Source: Acetobacter sacchari (GTDB taxonomy: Bacteria > Pseudomonadota > Alphaproteobacteria > Acetobacterales > Acetobacteraceae). Taken from it: a stretch of 44,883 nucleotides of DNA. The stretch is taken from contig NZ_JAFVMF010000027.1 in NCBI RefSeq assembly GCF_017377715.1, positions 1 to 44,883 on the forward strand, written 5' to 3'. Below are positions 25,621 through 34,735 of this stretch, one piece after another. The notes under the pieces are model-generated. The model saw nothing but the letters and a program-made list of their open reading frames with translations, was not told the origin of the DNA and searched no databases. Position numbers and translations under genes: made by a program. Numbering within the stretch: position 1 is the first letter of the stretch; the number at the start of each line of letters is the position of its first letter.

Positions 25621-25905
25621 ATGAGCGCTGACCTGGAGGCCAGAATTCCCAGTTTTCTGCGGGGCGTTCGTTTGCAGCGCGACAGGGTTCGCGACCAGTG
25701 GATCGTGCAGGCGCCGGAGCGCGCTTTCATTGTAGATTCTATCGCGGCTTCTATTCTTCAGCGCGTTGACGGAGACGCAACGCTGGCGATGATCATTGAC
25801 GCTCTGGCGACGGCTTACGATGCGCCTCGAGACGTGATTGCGCGTGATGTAATCGACATGGTTGAGGAGCTGACGGCGCGTCAGGTTCTCGTGTGCAAAT
25901 CATGA
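25621..25905 (+). CDS. pqqD: PqqA chaperone PqqD
   Basis: A 94-residue winged-helix peptide chaperone (RRE-type) that binds PqqA and presents it to PqqE. LRGVRLQRDRVRDQWIVQAPE gives the first strands (about 13-33), and the C-terminal helices end in ARQVLVCKS. Length is normal. The TGA overlaps the pqqE ATG (ATGA), as expected for a pair acting as a complex. Confidence 0.95.
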   Translation: MSADLEARIPSFLRGVRLQRDRVRDQWIVQAPERAFIVDSIAASILQRVDGDATLAMIIDALATAYDAPRDVIARDVIDMVEELTARQVLVCKS

Positions 25906-26987
25906 CAATTCCGTTTCCTATGAGTCTTCTGGCGGAGCTGACGCATCGCTGCCCGCTTCAGTGTCCGTATTGCTCCAATCCGCTCGCGCTTGAAAACGTC
26001 AGGAACGAGCTTCCGACGGACGTGTGGATGCGTGTCCTGGACGAAGCGGCGGATCTAGGTGTTCTTCAGGCGCATTTTTCCGGTGGCGAGCCAATGGCGC
26101 GCAAGGATCTTCCAGAACTGGTGCGAAGGGCGGCGAAAGCAGGTCTGTATGTGAACCTGATCACGTCAGGTATTCTTCTGGATGAGGCGTCTTTCATACC
26201 GCTGGTCGATGCGGGCGTGGATCATGTTCAGCTTTCATTTCAGGACGTCACGCCGGAAGGCGCAGATCTGATAGGGGGCATGAAAAACGCACAGGCGCGG
26301 AAGCTGGAGGCGGCGCGGGTGATTGTCGCTCAGGGCGTGCCGCTGACGTTGAATTTTGTTGTTCATCGTCTGAATGTGGAACGTATTCCGCAGATGTTCG
26401 ATCTGGCGGAGGAATTGGGTGCGCGCCGGGTGGAAATCGCTCACACGCAGTATTACGGCTGGGGTTTGAAGAATCGCGCGACGCTCCTGCCAACGCGGGC
26501 GCAACTTGAGCAGAGCGAAAGGGACGTCGCTTCCGCGCGAGCGCGCTTCGGCGGGGAGATGGCGATAGACTTCGTCACGCCGGATTATTATGCGGACGAG
26601 CCCAAGCCGTGCATGGGTGGCTGGGGCCAGCGCTTCATCAACATCAGCCCAACCGGTCGTGTGCTGCCCTGTCACGCCGCGGAAACGATTCCGGGTGTCA
26701 GCTTCCCAACGGTTCTTGAGGATAGTCTTGAATCCATCTGGACAAAGTCAGATTTGTTCAACCGCTTTCGCGGCGTAGACTGGATGCCTGCGCCGTGCCG
26801 CACGTGCGACAGGCGAGAGGAAGACTGGGGTGGTTGCCGGTGTCAGGCTCTTGCCTTGCTGGGAGACGCGACCGCCACCGACCCGGTTTGTCGCCGCTCA
26901 CCAGACAGAGGTCTGATCGACGCCGCGATCGCCGAGAGCGCCGATGCGCCGCTGGTTTATCGCCGTATGAGTAATCATAAATCTTAA
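25902..26987 (+). CDS. pqqE: PqqA peptide cyclase PqqE (radical SAM)
   Basis: Forms the carbon-carbon bond between Glu16 and Tyr20 of PqqA, the first step of PQQ synthesis. The radical SAM cluster motif CPLQCPYC is at residues 17-24. The SPASM region has the cysteines of KPCMGGWGQ, RVLPCHAAE, APCRTCDRREEDWGGCRCQ and DPVC, for the auxiliary iron-sulphur clusters. The ATG at 25902 within the ATGA overlap is preferred over a GTG nine bases upstream. 361 residues, normal length. It ends the cluster; no pqqF/pqqG follows. Confidence 0.97.
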   Translation: MTIPFPMSLLAELTHRCPLQCPYCSNPLALENVRNELPTDVWMRVLDEAADLGVLQAHFSGGEPMARKDLPELVRRAAKAGLYVNLITSGILLDEASFIPLVDAGVDHVQLSFQDVTPEGADLIGGMKNAQARKLEAARVIVAQGVPLTLNFVVHRLNVERIPQMFDLAEELGARRVEIAHTQYYGWGLKNRATLLPTRAQLEQSERDVASARARFGGEMAIDFVTPDYYADEPKPCMGGWGQRFINISPTGRVLPCHAAETIPGVSFPTVLEDSLESIWTKSDLFNRFRGVDWMPAPCRTCDRREEDWGGCRCQALALLGDATATDPVCRRSPDRGLIDAAIAESADAPLVYRRMSNHKS

Positions 26988-27359
26988 TAAAGGGATTTCT
27001 TGACTTCACGGTGTGTTGTGAGTTTCGTCGGATCATCCGACGAAACTGGGTTGGAAGCAGCGTAAAGCTGGCGCGGCTTTGCTGATGGCCGGTTGAGGGG
27101 ACGCTGCCTTCTTTCAAGGGCAGCAAGGCGTCGTTCGCCTGTGGTTACGTGATCGGATGTTTCCGGCATTGTCCGCTATCGAACGTTTTTTCATCACTGC
27201 TCGTTAGGGACGTTCAATATGCAGGTGCGGTCGCGTTTGGCCGCTCCGGGCATAGCTGATTTTATCGGGAATAATCGCTGCCTGGACGTCAGCAGCATGT
27301 GCGCGGAATTTGGGGCGACCCGAAGGTTGCGGTCATTTCATTTCGCCGGAAAGATTCAG
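26988..27359. other. gap after pqqE with a strong palindrome
   Basis: 372 bases without a convincing gene. The notable element is the inverted repeat at 27021-27047. A 61-codon minus-strand open frame (26984-27169) has no ribosome site and no recognisable family. The base composition changes from GC-rich to AT-rich near 27360, marking the border of an inserted segment. Confidence 0.5.
27021..27047 (+). terminator. long palindrome after pqqE, probable terminator
   Basis: AGTTTCGTCGGAT and ATCCGACGAAACT are perfectly complementary 13-base arms around one base, 34 bases after the pqqE stop. As RNA it would fold into a very stable hairpin. No T-run follows; a protein-binding site is the alternative. 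Confidence 0.5.
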
Positions 27360-27560
27360 ATGATTGAAGTTTCTTCCAATGATATTTTTAAAAAATACTG
27401 TTCTGTTAAGCAATTTTGTGAAATATTTGGTATTGGTAGAACGTCTTGCTACAAGTTGCTCGCAGAGGGAAAAATTTCGGCGGTCAAGTTCGGAGACAGA
27501 ACGCTGATTGAGATTGCTCAGGCCGAGAAATATTTCAAGAACCTCCCTCTGTACTGCTAA
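27360..27560 (+). CDS. small excisionase-like HTH protein
   Basis: A 66-residue protein with an excisionase/MerR-like winged helix (HTH_17 type): YCSVKQFCEIFGIGRTSCYK, then LLAEGKISAVKFGDRTLI, ending EKYFKNLPLYC. The pattern of helix-turn-helix, wing and a C-terminal anchoring helix is clear. The ATG at 27360 has GGAAA about eight bases upstream; a longer frame from 27219 lacks such a site. Codon use is more AT-rich than the pqq genes. It lies 93 bases before the tail-like gene on the same strand, and may control it or be a relic of an integrated element. No integrase is nearby. Confidence 0.75.
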   Translation: MIEVSSNDIFKKYCSVKQFCEIFGIGRTSCYKLLAEGKISAVKFGDRTLIEIAQAEKYFKNLPLYC

Positions 27561-27653
27561 TAAATATTTCCAAGAATTTCTGCGGTGCCGGTTATGCTGG
27601 CCTTAATCACGATTTCCATAAAATTTTCCTTTTATAGTGGATTTAAAGACACC

Positions 27654-29072
27654 ATGGATCGCGTAATCGTTTATCCAGGTCAGGTGATATCCGATACTGA
27701 CACGCTTATCGCTCAACGCAACACTGAAATTGCTATAGGAAACGCACTTAGCGCAACAATCGGAACGGCGGGGCCTTTTGCCGTCGGGTTCGCTGCGACG
27801 TGCAGCGGGCAGGATCTTGTCGTTACTGTTGCGAGTGGGCACATCAACGAAGTCACCGTTATTGACGCTGATGCATATGGATCTCTGGCGGCGGACAGCG
27901 CGCAGGTTGTCCGGCAATATGTGAGCTCCGGAGCCTCCTTCACGCTCAGCGCTACGAGCGCAGCCCAGACGTTTTATATTTCTGCAACGTTGTCATCAGC
28001 AGATACGAACGCAACGTTGTTGCGTTATGTCGATGCGTCGGACGACAGTCTGACGCTTGCGGGACAGAATGGAGACGGCGCTTCACAGGCGACGATCAGG
28101 GCGGCGGTCGCTACTCTGGAGGTTACGACAGCGCCCCCGGTTGATGGCGGCATTCTGATCTGGAGCGTTGTGCTGCCTGCGAATGCGACTGCGGTGACGC
28201 AGTCCATGATTTCTCTGGCCAATAGTGCGCTGTTTTATCCCACCATTCCGCAATTGGCGCCAAAAGATTCGCCGCTGTTCACTGGTTCGCCGCGTGCGCC
28301 GACGCCGACTGCAGGCGATCAGTCCACTTTACTGGCCACGACCGCTTTCGTTGGGTCCTGGGCTTCCGGAAATCTTTTGAGCATTCAGTCTTATGTCGGT
28401 CCGTCTGCGACGGCGGGCGGTGCGAATACATTTTCGCTCAGCGTTCAGTCGCGCTGCAAGAGGGTCATCATTGCTATGTCGGCAGGCGGCGGCGGGGGCG
28501 GCGGTTGTCCGACCTGTACTGCTACGCAGGCGGGAATCGGCGGCGGCGGCGGCGCCGGCGCTTATGCTTTGCTGGCGATCGACCCGTCGCTTGTCTCGTT
28601 CCCCCTGACCGTATCGCTTGGTTGCGGTGGTCGGGGCGGGCAGTCTTCCGCAGGCGCGATGAGCGGTAACAGTGGTGGTCCTTCGTCCATAGGCAGCTTC
28701 GTAACGCTCGGCGGCGGTTTCGGGGGCGTGATTGGCACAGGATCCGGAGAGGCTGTGATCGGCGGTGCGGGCGTGGGCGGAAACCCGCAGGTTGTTACGA
28801 CATCAGGCGTCACCGTTATCGTATCGTCCAAGGGACAGGGCGGGCAGTCAGGGCTTGCTGTTGGCATTTCCGAAAATTATTTCTTCGGATATGGCGGTAT
28901 GGGAGGCAATCGTTCTCCCTATAGTGGCGGAGAGGAAGCTGGAGCGGGCCAGACCGGTAATGCGGGCGAATTGGGTTCGGGCGGCTCCGGCGCTTGCGTG
29001 TCTCCGGGCACAACTTATCAGAATGGCGGTGATGGAGGGAGCGGGTGGATGGTCGTCATGCAGTATGGATGA
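27654..29072 (+). CDS. phage-tail-like protein with glycine-rich C-terminal domain
   Basis: 472 residues, no recognised enzyme motif. The first 220 residues are Thr/Ser/Ala/Val-rich beta-prone sequence. A DSPLFTGSPRAPTPTAGDQ stretch followed by STLLATTAFV is a linker typical of phage tail fibres. Residues 273-472 contain at least ten Gly-rich motifs (GGGGGGG, GGGFGG, GYGGMGG, GGDGGSG and others) and end WMVVMQYG. This recalls the polyglycine-stacked receptor-binding tips of some T-even-like phages. ATG 27654 (MDRVIVYPG) is preferred over a GTG at 27585, which would add an odd hydrophobic leader. No signal peptide is seen from this start. It is a lone gene without other phage genes. Confidence 0.72.
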   Translation: MDRVIVYPGQVISDTDTLIAQRNTEIAIGNALSATIGTAGPFAVGFAATCSGQDLVVTVASGHINEVTVIDADAYGSLAADSAQVVRQYVSSGASFTLSATSAAQTFYISATLSSADTNATLLRYVDASDDSLTLAGQNGDGASQATIRAAVATLEVTTAPPVDGGILIWSVVLPANATAVTQSMISLANSALFYPTIPQLAPKDSPLFTGSPRAPTPTAGDQSTLLATTAFVGSWASGNLLSIQSYVGPSATAGGANTFSLSVQSRCKRVIIAMSAGGGGGGGCPTCTATQAGIGGGGGAGAYALLAIDPSLVSFPLTVSLGCGGRGGQSSAGAMSGNSGGPSSIGSFVTLGGGFGGVIGTGSGEAVIGGAGVGGNPQVVTTSGVTVIVSSKGQGGQSGLAVGISENYFFGYGGMGGNRSPYSGGEEAGAGQTGNAGELGSGGSGACVSPGTTYQNGGDGGSGWMVVMQYG

Positions 29073-29237
29073 CGCGGCCTCGTTTGGGATTTGGCTGACG
29101 TAAGCTATGTTTTCCTGTGTGCCCAGTTAGCACGCAGTCTGGAGTGTAGTTCAAGCTGTTCCGGGGAGCGTTGTTTTGAGGCGGATTATCGAACTGACAA
29201 CTCAAGTCGGGTCGCGATAGTTTCAAAAAAAATGCGC

Positions 29238-29816
29238 CTAGGCGTGCTTCACGCGGTTTGCTTCGCAGCGAAAGCAGTTCGGGTCATGGTCGTCCACCAT
29301 GCCCACGGCCTGCATCCACGCATAGACGACCACCGGTCCGACGAAGCGGAACCCGCGCGCTTTCAACGCCTTCGACATAGCAACGGATGCGGGCGACTGG
29401 GCAAGGACGACGCCCGTCCTGTTTACAATTGGCGCGTCGGGAACCATGCCCCATGTGAAAGCGGCGAAATCCTCGCCTTTCTCGCGCATGGCGAGATAGG
29501 CCTGCGCGTTGCCGATCGCGGCCTCTATCTTCGCCCGCGCGCGGATGACGCCGGGATCGCCCATCAGGCGTTCGACATCCTCAGGCCCGAAGCGCGCTAC
29601 GATCTCTGGATCGAAACCACGAAAGGCCGCGCGCAGGGTTTCCCGGCGGCGAAGCACGATGAGCCATGACAGCCCAGCCTGAAACCCTTCGAGCATGAGG
29701 GTTTCCCATAGCGCCCGGCTGTCCCGCACCGGCTCGCCCCACTCCTCGTCGTGATAGACGCGCAGAAGGTCGTTCGTTTCCGCCCACCGGCAACGAAAAG
29801 GGGCGGGAGCGGTCAT
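29238..29816 (-). CDS. tag: DNA-3-methyladenine glycosylase I
   Basis: Excises 3-methyladenine from alkylated DNA. The 192 residues carry the family features: CRWAETNDLLRVYHDEEWGE at the N-terminus (zinc Cys and His), LMLEGFQAGLSWLIVLRRRE (about 40), and VDDHDPNCFRCE near the C-terminus giving the remaining zinc ligands. Length is typical. Its ATG overlaps the stop of the upstream acetyltransferase gene, so it is the last gene of the prmA-GNAT-tag run. Confidence 0.95.
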   Translation of the reverse strand: MTAPAPFRCRWAETNDLLRVYHDEEWGEPVRDSRALWETLMLEGFQAGLSWLIVLRRRETLRAAFRGFDPEIVARFGPEDVERLMGDPGVIRARAKIEAAIGNAQAYLAMREKGEDFAAFTWGMVPDAPIVNRTGVVLAQSPASVAMSKALKARGFRFVGPVVVYAWMQAVGMVDDHDPNCFRCEANRVKHA

Positions 29817-30316
29817 GGCGTCGACAGGCGGCGATACATGAACAGAAGATCCAGCCAGCCACCGAACTTCGTTCCGACCTCGGGCATTACCCCGGCGTGC
29901 TCGAAGCCGCAGCGTTCATGGAGCGCGATTGACGCCGCATTGTCCGCAGTAATCGCGGCCACCATCACGTGAAGTCCGGCTCGTTGCGCTTCGGCGATCA
30001 GCGTGTCCAGCAGTGCGCGCCCCACGCCTTTGCCCTGTGATTCCGGGTGGACGTAGACGGAATGTTCGACCGTATGGACGTAACCTTCGTAAGGGCGGAA
30101 CGCTCCGTATGACGCGAAGCCAAGGGTCTTTCCGTTTTCTTCTGCAATAATTACGGGAAATCCGTCACGCTGTCGCTGTTCGAACCAGGAGAGGCGCTGT
30201 TCCAGCGTCATCGGCGTGGAGACCCAAATGGCGGTTGTCTCGTTGATCGCCTGATTGGTCAGCCACAGGATGTCGGCGACATCCTCGGTCGTCGCTGGTC
30301 GCGTCGTGACGGTCAT
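29813..30316 (-). CDS. GNAT N-acetyltransferase, phosphinothricin-acetyltransferase type
   Basis: A 167-residue GNAT enzyme. FASYGAFRPYEGYVHTVEHS and VHPESQGKGVGRALLDTLI (about 97, with the acetyl-CoA-binding Q/RxxGxG/A loop QGKGVG) are characteristic of the Pat/MddA subgroup. Members acetylate phosphinothricin-like or methionine sulfone/sulfoximine amino groups; the substrate here is not decidable. Its start overlaps the prmA stop by one base and its stop overlaps the tag start by four, indicating a coupled operon. Confidence 0.9.
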   Translation of the reverse strand: MTVTTRPATTEDVADILWLTNQAINETTAIWVSTPMTLEQRLSWFEQRQRDGFPVIIAEENGKTLGFASYGAFRPYEGYVHTVEHSVYVHPESQGKGVGRALLDTLIAEAQRAGLHVMVAAITADNAASIALHERCGFEHAGVMPEVGTKFGGWLDLLFMYRRLSTP

Positions 30317-31227
30317 CAGGGTTTCCTGTCGTAGGGTTTGCGGAGGATCAGCGTGCCCCAGTCGCCCTCGCGCAGGTGCTTCTCAAGAACCAGCCCCTGT
30401 CGCCGGTGAGCAGCGAGCACCATGCGGACCTGCTTGTTCAGCAACCCGGCGAGAATGGCGATGCCGCCGGGCGCCAGATTGGCCGCCAGGCTATGGGCCA
30501 TCAGGCAGAGCGGGCGGGCGAGGATGTTGGCGAACACCAGATCGTATGGCGCCGCGTGGCGGATCGCTGGCGTGGACCACCCGTTGCCGAGGCGGCAGGT
30601 GACGCGGCGTGACAACTGGTTGCGCGCGGCGTTTTCCGCCGAGACGCGCACCGACCATGGATCGATGTCGGTCGCCAGAACCGGTCGCTTCAGCAGCGCG
30701 GCGGCGCCCATGGCGAGAATGCCGGAGCCGCAGCCGAGATCGAGAATGCGGCGGGGTTTGCGATATGCGATCAGCTCCAGTGCGCGAAGGCACCCGCGCG
30801 TGGAGCCGTGCTCCCCCGACCCGAAGGCGACGCCCGCGTCGAGCGTGATGGTGATGCGCCCGGCCTCTGGGGCGGTATCAAGGTGCGATCCCTGCACGAG
30901 GAAACGCTCTCCCACCGGTTGGGCTGGAAAGGATTCATAGGTGCGCGCCAGCCACCCTTCAGTCTCGGTGCGCGTCCGCTCCAGCGTGGCGTCTTCACCG
31001 CTGGTCAGCGCCGCGATCGCCAGAGCCGACGCGAGTTCCTCTTCGCCATACCCCACGTCCTTCACGCCCTCGACGCGCCAGAAGCGTTCAGCCTCGTCGA
31101 CTTCGAAGATGCCGACAGTCGTGCAGATCATGCCGATGGCGCTCTCATACGCCTCGACAGACGCCTCGTGGACAGTCACGGCGATGGTCTCAAGCTCGGT
31201 CGCGTGCCGCCGGCGCGTGACAGTCAT
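30316..31227 (-). CDS. prmA: ribosomal protein L11 methyltransferase
   Basis: Methylates the L11 ribosomal protein with S-adenosylmethionine. The 303 residues have an N-terminal substrate-recognition part and a Rossmann methyltransferase domain. The domain carries FGSGEHGSTRGCLRALE (about 140), ILDLGCGSGILAMGAA (about 165, motif I) and DLVFANILARPL (about 238, motif IV with the NIL variant typical of PrmA). AAGGAG lies six bases before the ATG. Confidence 0.95.
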   Translation of the reverse strand: MTVTRRRHATELETIAVTVHEASVEAYESAIGMICTTVGIFEVDEAERFWRVEGVKDVGYGEEELASALAIAALTSGEDATLERTRTETEGWLARTYESFPAQPVGERFLVQGSHLDTAPEAGRITITLDAGVAFGSGEHGSTRGCLRALELIAYRKPRRILDLGCGSGILAMGAAALLKRPVLATDIDPWSVRVSAENAARNQLSRRVTCRLGNGWSTPAIRHAAPYDLVFANILARPLCLMAHSLAANLAPGGIAILAGLLNKQVRMVLAAHRRQGLVLEKHLREGDWGTLILRKPYDRKP

Positions 31228-31286
31228 GGAAGGCTCCTTGCTGGTGAACGGGACAATGATCAGGCGAATTACACGAAAAACAGCGT

Positions 31287-33506
31287 TTAGTCGGGCGCGA
31301 GTTCGAGGTACGACGCCATGACGCGGCGGGACCCGGATTTTTCGAACGCAACCTCGGCTGCGCCGCGATCGGCGTCTATCACGACGCCATAGCCGAATTT
31401 CTGGTGAAACACGCGTGAGCCTATTTCAAGCGTCGGTGCTTCGGCGGCCAGCGCCTCCGCCAGCTTGCGGCGTTTGGCGACAAGCGGGGACAGGGATGTG
31501 GATCCGCCGTCCGAAAAAACGCTGGTGCTGAAATAGCCGCTGTAATCGCGTCGGGCCTGCCGGGAGGCGACCTCGCCTTCGCGCTCGACATACTCGTCAG
31601 GCAATTCGTCGAGGAAGCGGCTTGGCGTTGATTCCTGCCAGTTCGCGTAGATACGCCGGTTGGCCGCGTGCAAGATGATCGCCCGATGGCGGGCGCGAGT
31701 GACGCCCACGTAGGCGAGGCGGCGCTCTTCCTCCAGCCCCTTTTCGCCGCCCTCATCGAGCGTGCGCTGGGAGGGAAAGACGCCTTCCTCCCAGCCGGGG
31801 AGAAACACCGTGTCGAATTCGAGGCCTTTCGCGCCGTGCAGGGTCATCACGGAGACGCGGGCTTCTTCCGCCGCGCCTTCCGCGTCCATGACGAGCGCAA
31901 CATGCTCCAGAAATTCACCCAGCGATCCGAAATCCGCCAGCGCACGTACAAGTTCCTTGAGGTTTTCCAGACGGCCGGGCGCTTCAGGAGACGTGTCGTT
32001 GCGCCACATGTCGAGATAGCCGCTTTCTTCAAGCAGCGCGCCGACCGCGACCACGTGGCCCTCGCGCTCCACCAGTGTCCGCGCCTCGTCGAGCCTGTCG
32101 AGCAGGGCTGCGATGTTTTCGGCCGTCTTGCCGCGCATCGCACCGCCGCCGATCAGGTCGCGCGCCGCCTGCGTCAACCCCATGCGGGCAGGGCGGGCGG
32201 CGGCGTGCAGCTTCTGTAACGCCGCTGGTCCGACGCCACGTTTCGGCGTGTTGACGATGCGCTCGAACGCCAGATCGTCCGCCGGGTGGTGCATGACGCG
32301 CATATAGGCCATTGCGTCGCGAATTTCGGCGCGTTCGTAGAAACGCAGGCCGCCGACGATACGATAGGGGATGCCGGTCTGGACCAGCCGTTCCTCGAAG
32401 GCGCGGGTCTGGAACCCTGCGCGAACGAGAATGGCGAATTCGCCGAGCGCGTGCCCGTCGCGTCGCCAGGCTTCGATACGTTCACATACGGTTCGCGCTT
32501 CGGCGTCGGAATCCCATACGCCGACAATGCGAACCGGTTCGCCTTCGGCGTCGTCGCGTCCGGGACGAAGGGTCTTGCCCAGACGTCCGTCGTTATGGGC
32601 GATCAGCCCGGACGCGGCGCCAAGAATCTGGGCTGTGGAGCGGTAGTTGCGTTCGAGGCGCACGATCTTCGCGCCGGGAAAGTCGGTCTCGAAGCGCAGG
32701 ATGTTTTCGACCTCGGCGCCGCGCCAGGAATAGATCGACTGATCGTCGTCTCCGACGCAACAGATGTTGGACGATCCGTCCGGGCGCTTGGCGAGCAGAC
32801 GGAGCCAGAGATACTGGATCGTATTGGTGTCCTGATACTCGTCCACCAGAATATAGCGGAAAGAGCGTTGATATTGTTCCAGCACGTCGGGGCGCGAGCG
32901 AAGGATCTCCGTCATATGGAGCATCAGGTCGCCGAAATCGCAGGCGTTGAGTTCCCGCAGCCGCGTCTGGTAGGCGGCGTAGATCGCCCGCGCGTTGCCG
33001 TCGGCGTATTCCGTATCTTCGGAGGGCGTAACCCGCTCGGGCGTCAGGCCGCGGTCCTTCCAGCGATGGATGACGCCAAGGAGGCCTGGCAGGGGCCATC
33101 TTTTCACGTCGACGCGCCATGGCTCGACGACCTGCTTCAGCAGGCGGAGCTGGTCGTCGGTGTCGAGGATCGTGAATGAACTTGTCAGTCCGACATAATC
33201 GGCGTGACGCCTCAACATACGCGCGCACAACGCGTGGAACGTGCCGAGCCAGAGCCCTTCGACCGGCTCCCCCAGCAACGTCGCGATGCGTTCGCGCATT
33301 TCGCGCGACGCCTTGTTGGTGAAGGTGACGGCGAGAATCTGCCACGGCTTCGCTCGTCCCGACAGGAGGATATGGGCGAAGCGGGTGGTCAGGACGCGCG
33401 TCTTGCCGGTTCCCGCGCCTGCGAGGACGAGCAGCGGCCCTTCCGTCGTTTCAATGGCGGCGCGTTGTTCCGGGTTCAGGCGATCGAGATGGGATGGCGT
33501 AGTCAC
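31287..33506 (-). CDS. UvrD/PcrA-type ATP-dependent DNA helicase
   Basis: A superfamily 1A 3'-5' helicase for repair and replication restart. It has all motifs: Q-motif LNPEQRAAIE, Walker A AGAGTGKTRVL, motif II VDEYQDTN, motif III VGDDDQSIYSWRGA, motif IV LERNYRST, motif V VMTLHGAKGLEFD and motif VI RRLAYVGVTRAR. The C-terminus GSRVFHQKFGYGVVID to the end is the Tudor-like domain of UvrD/PcrA. GTG at 33506 (MTTPSHLDRLNPEQ) gives 739 residues and is preferred, because the longer frame from 33701 encodes Arg-rich non-conserved sequence. Whether it should be named uvrD or pcrA is a convention. Confidence 0.95.
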   Translation of the reverse strand: MTTPSHLDRLNPEQRAAIETTEGPLLVLAGAGTGKTRVLTTRFAHILLSGRAKPWQILAVTFTNKASREMRERIATLLGEPVEGLWLGTFHALCARMLRRHADYVGLTSSFTILDTDDQLRLLKQVVEPWRVDVKRWPLPGLLGVIHRWKDRGLTPERVTPSEDTEYADGNARAIYAAYQTRLRELNACDFGDLMLHMTEILRSRPDVLEQYQRSFRYILVDEYQDTNTIQYLWLRLLAKRPDGSSNICCVGDDDQSIYSWRGAEVENILRFETDFPGAKIVRLERNYRSTAQILGAASGLIAHNDGRLGKTLRPGRDDAEGEPVRIVGVWDSDAEARTVCERIEAWRRDGHALGEFAILVRAGFQTRAFEERLVQTGIPYRIVGGLRFYERAEIRDAMAYMRVMHHPADDLAFERIVNTPKRGVGPAALQKLHAAARPARMGLTQAARDLIGGGAMRGKTAENIAALLDRLDEARTLVEREGHVVAVGALLEESGYLDMWRNDTSPEAPGRLENLKELVRALADFGSLGEFLEHVALVMDAEGAAEEARVSVMTLHGAKGLEFDTVFLPGWEEGVFPSQRTLDEGGEKGLEEERRLAYVGVTRARHRAIILHAANRRIYANWQESTPSRFLDELPDEYVEREGEVASRQARRDYSGYFSTSVFSDGGSTSLSPLVAKRRKLAEALAAEAPTLEIGSRVFHQKFGYGVVIDADRGAAEVAFEKSGSRRVMASYLELAPD

Positions 33507-33739
33507 CCAGACACTATAGAATGGCCGAAGGCGGGAGCCAAACGACGTGAGCGCGCTCGGCCAAGCGCTCAAGCTTGCGTGCGCGGCCTTGCGTCCGAGC
33601 GCTGTCGGACGGCGGAATTCCGCGGTTTGTGAGCGTCTGGCGCGCGGCGGCGCGGTCTTGCGGTCCAGTCGGCGCTTGACGATCGACGCCCGCCGCCGCA
33701 CTTCTCAGTCTGGACTGGCGTTGCGGCAACTGGGGTCTC
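33507..33739. promoter_or_regulatory. divergent promoter region, helicase and lipA
   Basis: A 233-base GC-rich gap between divergent starts. It contains the 12-base palindrome GCGGAATTCCGC (33612-33623) and, just to its left, GTCCGA/TCGGAC arms (33596-33613) able to form a 6-bp stem. No recognisable sigma-70 hexamers with good spacing were found by eye. Confidence 0.35.
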
Positions 33740-34735
33740 ATGAGCACTCGCGTTCTGATCGATCATCGTAAGAGCGGCGCTGGCGCGCGGCATCCCGAGA
33801 AGGCGCATCGGCCCGACAATCCGATTGCGCGTAAGCCGGACTGGATACGGGTCAAGGCGCCGAATCATCCGACCTACCACGAGACACGCAAGCTGATGCG
33901 TGACAACAAGCTCGTGACGGTCTGTGAAGAGGCTGCGTGCCCGAACATCGGCGAATGCTGGACGCAACGTCACGCGACCATGATGATCATGGGCGAGATC
34001 TGCACGCGCGCCTGCGCTTTTTGCAACGTCACGACCGGCCTGCCGAACGCGCTGGATCATGACGAGCCGCAGCGGGTGGCCGATGCGGTCGCCAAGCTCG
34101 GTCTGCGCCATGTCGTCATCACCTCTGTCGACCGCGACGATCTGCGCGATGGTGGAGCAGAGCATTTCGCCCAGGTGATCGCGGCAATACGCCTTGCGTC
34201 GCCGGAAACGACGATCGAGATTCTGACCCCTGACTTCCTGCGCAAGCCCGGCGCGCTGGAAGTGGTCGTCGCGGCGAAGCCGGACGTGTTCAACCACAAC
34301 ATCGAGACGGTGCCGCGTCTGTATCCGACCATCCGCCCAGGCGCCCGCTATTATCAGTCGCTGCGCCTGCTCGATCGCGTCAAGCAGATCGATCCGTCGA
34401 TTTTCACGAAGTCCGGCCTGATGCTCGGGCTTGGCGAAGAGAAGATGGAACTGGCGCAGGTGATGGACGATTTCCGCATCGCGGACGTCGATTTCATCAC
34501 GATGGGTCAGTATCTGCAGCCCACAGTGAAGCATGCGGCCGTCGCCCGGTTCGTGACGCCCGATGAGTTTGGCGAGTACGCGACGATGGCGCGGGTAAAA
34601 GGCTTCCTGCAGGTCAGCGCGACCCCGTTAACGCGCTCTTCCTATCACGCCGACGCGGATTTCGCCGCCCTGCGCTCTGCACGCGAGGCGCTGCTCCGTG
34701 ACAGGAAGACAGCGCCGGGGGTGGACGCTGTCTGA
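33740..34735 (+). CDS. lipA: lipoyl synthase
   Basis: A radical SAM enzyme that inserts two sulphurs into protein-bound octanoyl groups to make lipoyl cofactor. The 331 residues hold the sacrificial cluster motif [12 protein letters not shown] (Cys x4 Cys x5 Cys, about 56-67) and the radical SAM motif CTRACAFC (about 85-92). GLMLGLGE (about 228) and [13 protein letters not shown] near the C-terminus complete the family picture. The stop overlaps the start of the next gene by one base. Confidence 0.97.
   Translation: MSTRVLIDHRKSGAGARHPEKAHRPDNPIARKPDWIRVKAPNHPTYHETRKLMRDNKLVTVCEEAACPNIGECWTQRHATMMIMGEICTRACAFCNVTTGLPNALDHDEPQRVADAVAKLGLRHVVITSVDRDDLRDGGAEHFAQVIAAIRLASPETTIEILTPDFLRKPGALEVVVAAKPDVFNHNIETVPRLYPTIRPGARYYQSLRLLDRVKQIDPSIFTKSGLMLGLGEEKMELAQVMDDFRIADVDFITMGQYLQPTVKHAAVARFVTPDEFGEYATMARVKGFLQVSATPLTRSSYHADADFAALRSAREALLRDRKTAPGVDAV

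Noticed and set aside
26984..27169. 61-codon minus-strand frame after pqqE
   Set aside because: Runs through the palindrome, no ribosome site and no recognised family; kept only as part of the gap description.
28470..29050. Gly-rich coding repeats considered as a tandem DNA repeat array
   Set aside because: The glycine motifs vary in spacing and codons; there is no constant DNA unit, so it is a protein composition feature and not a CRISPR or satellite.
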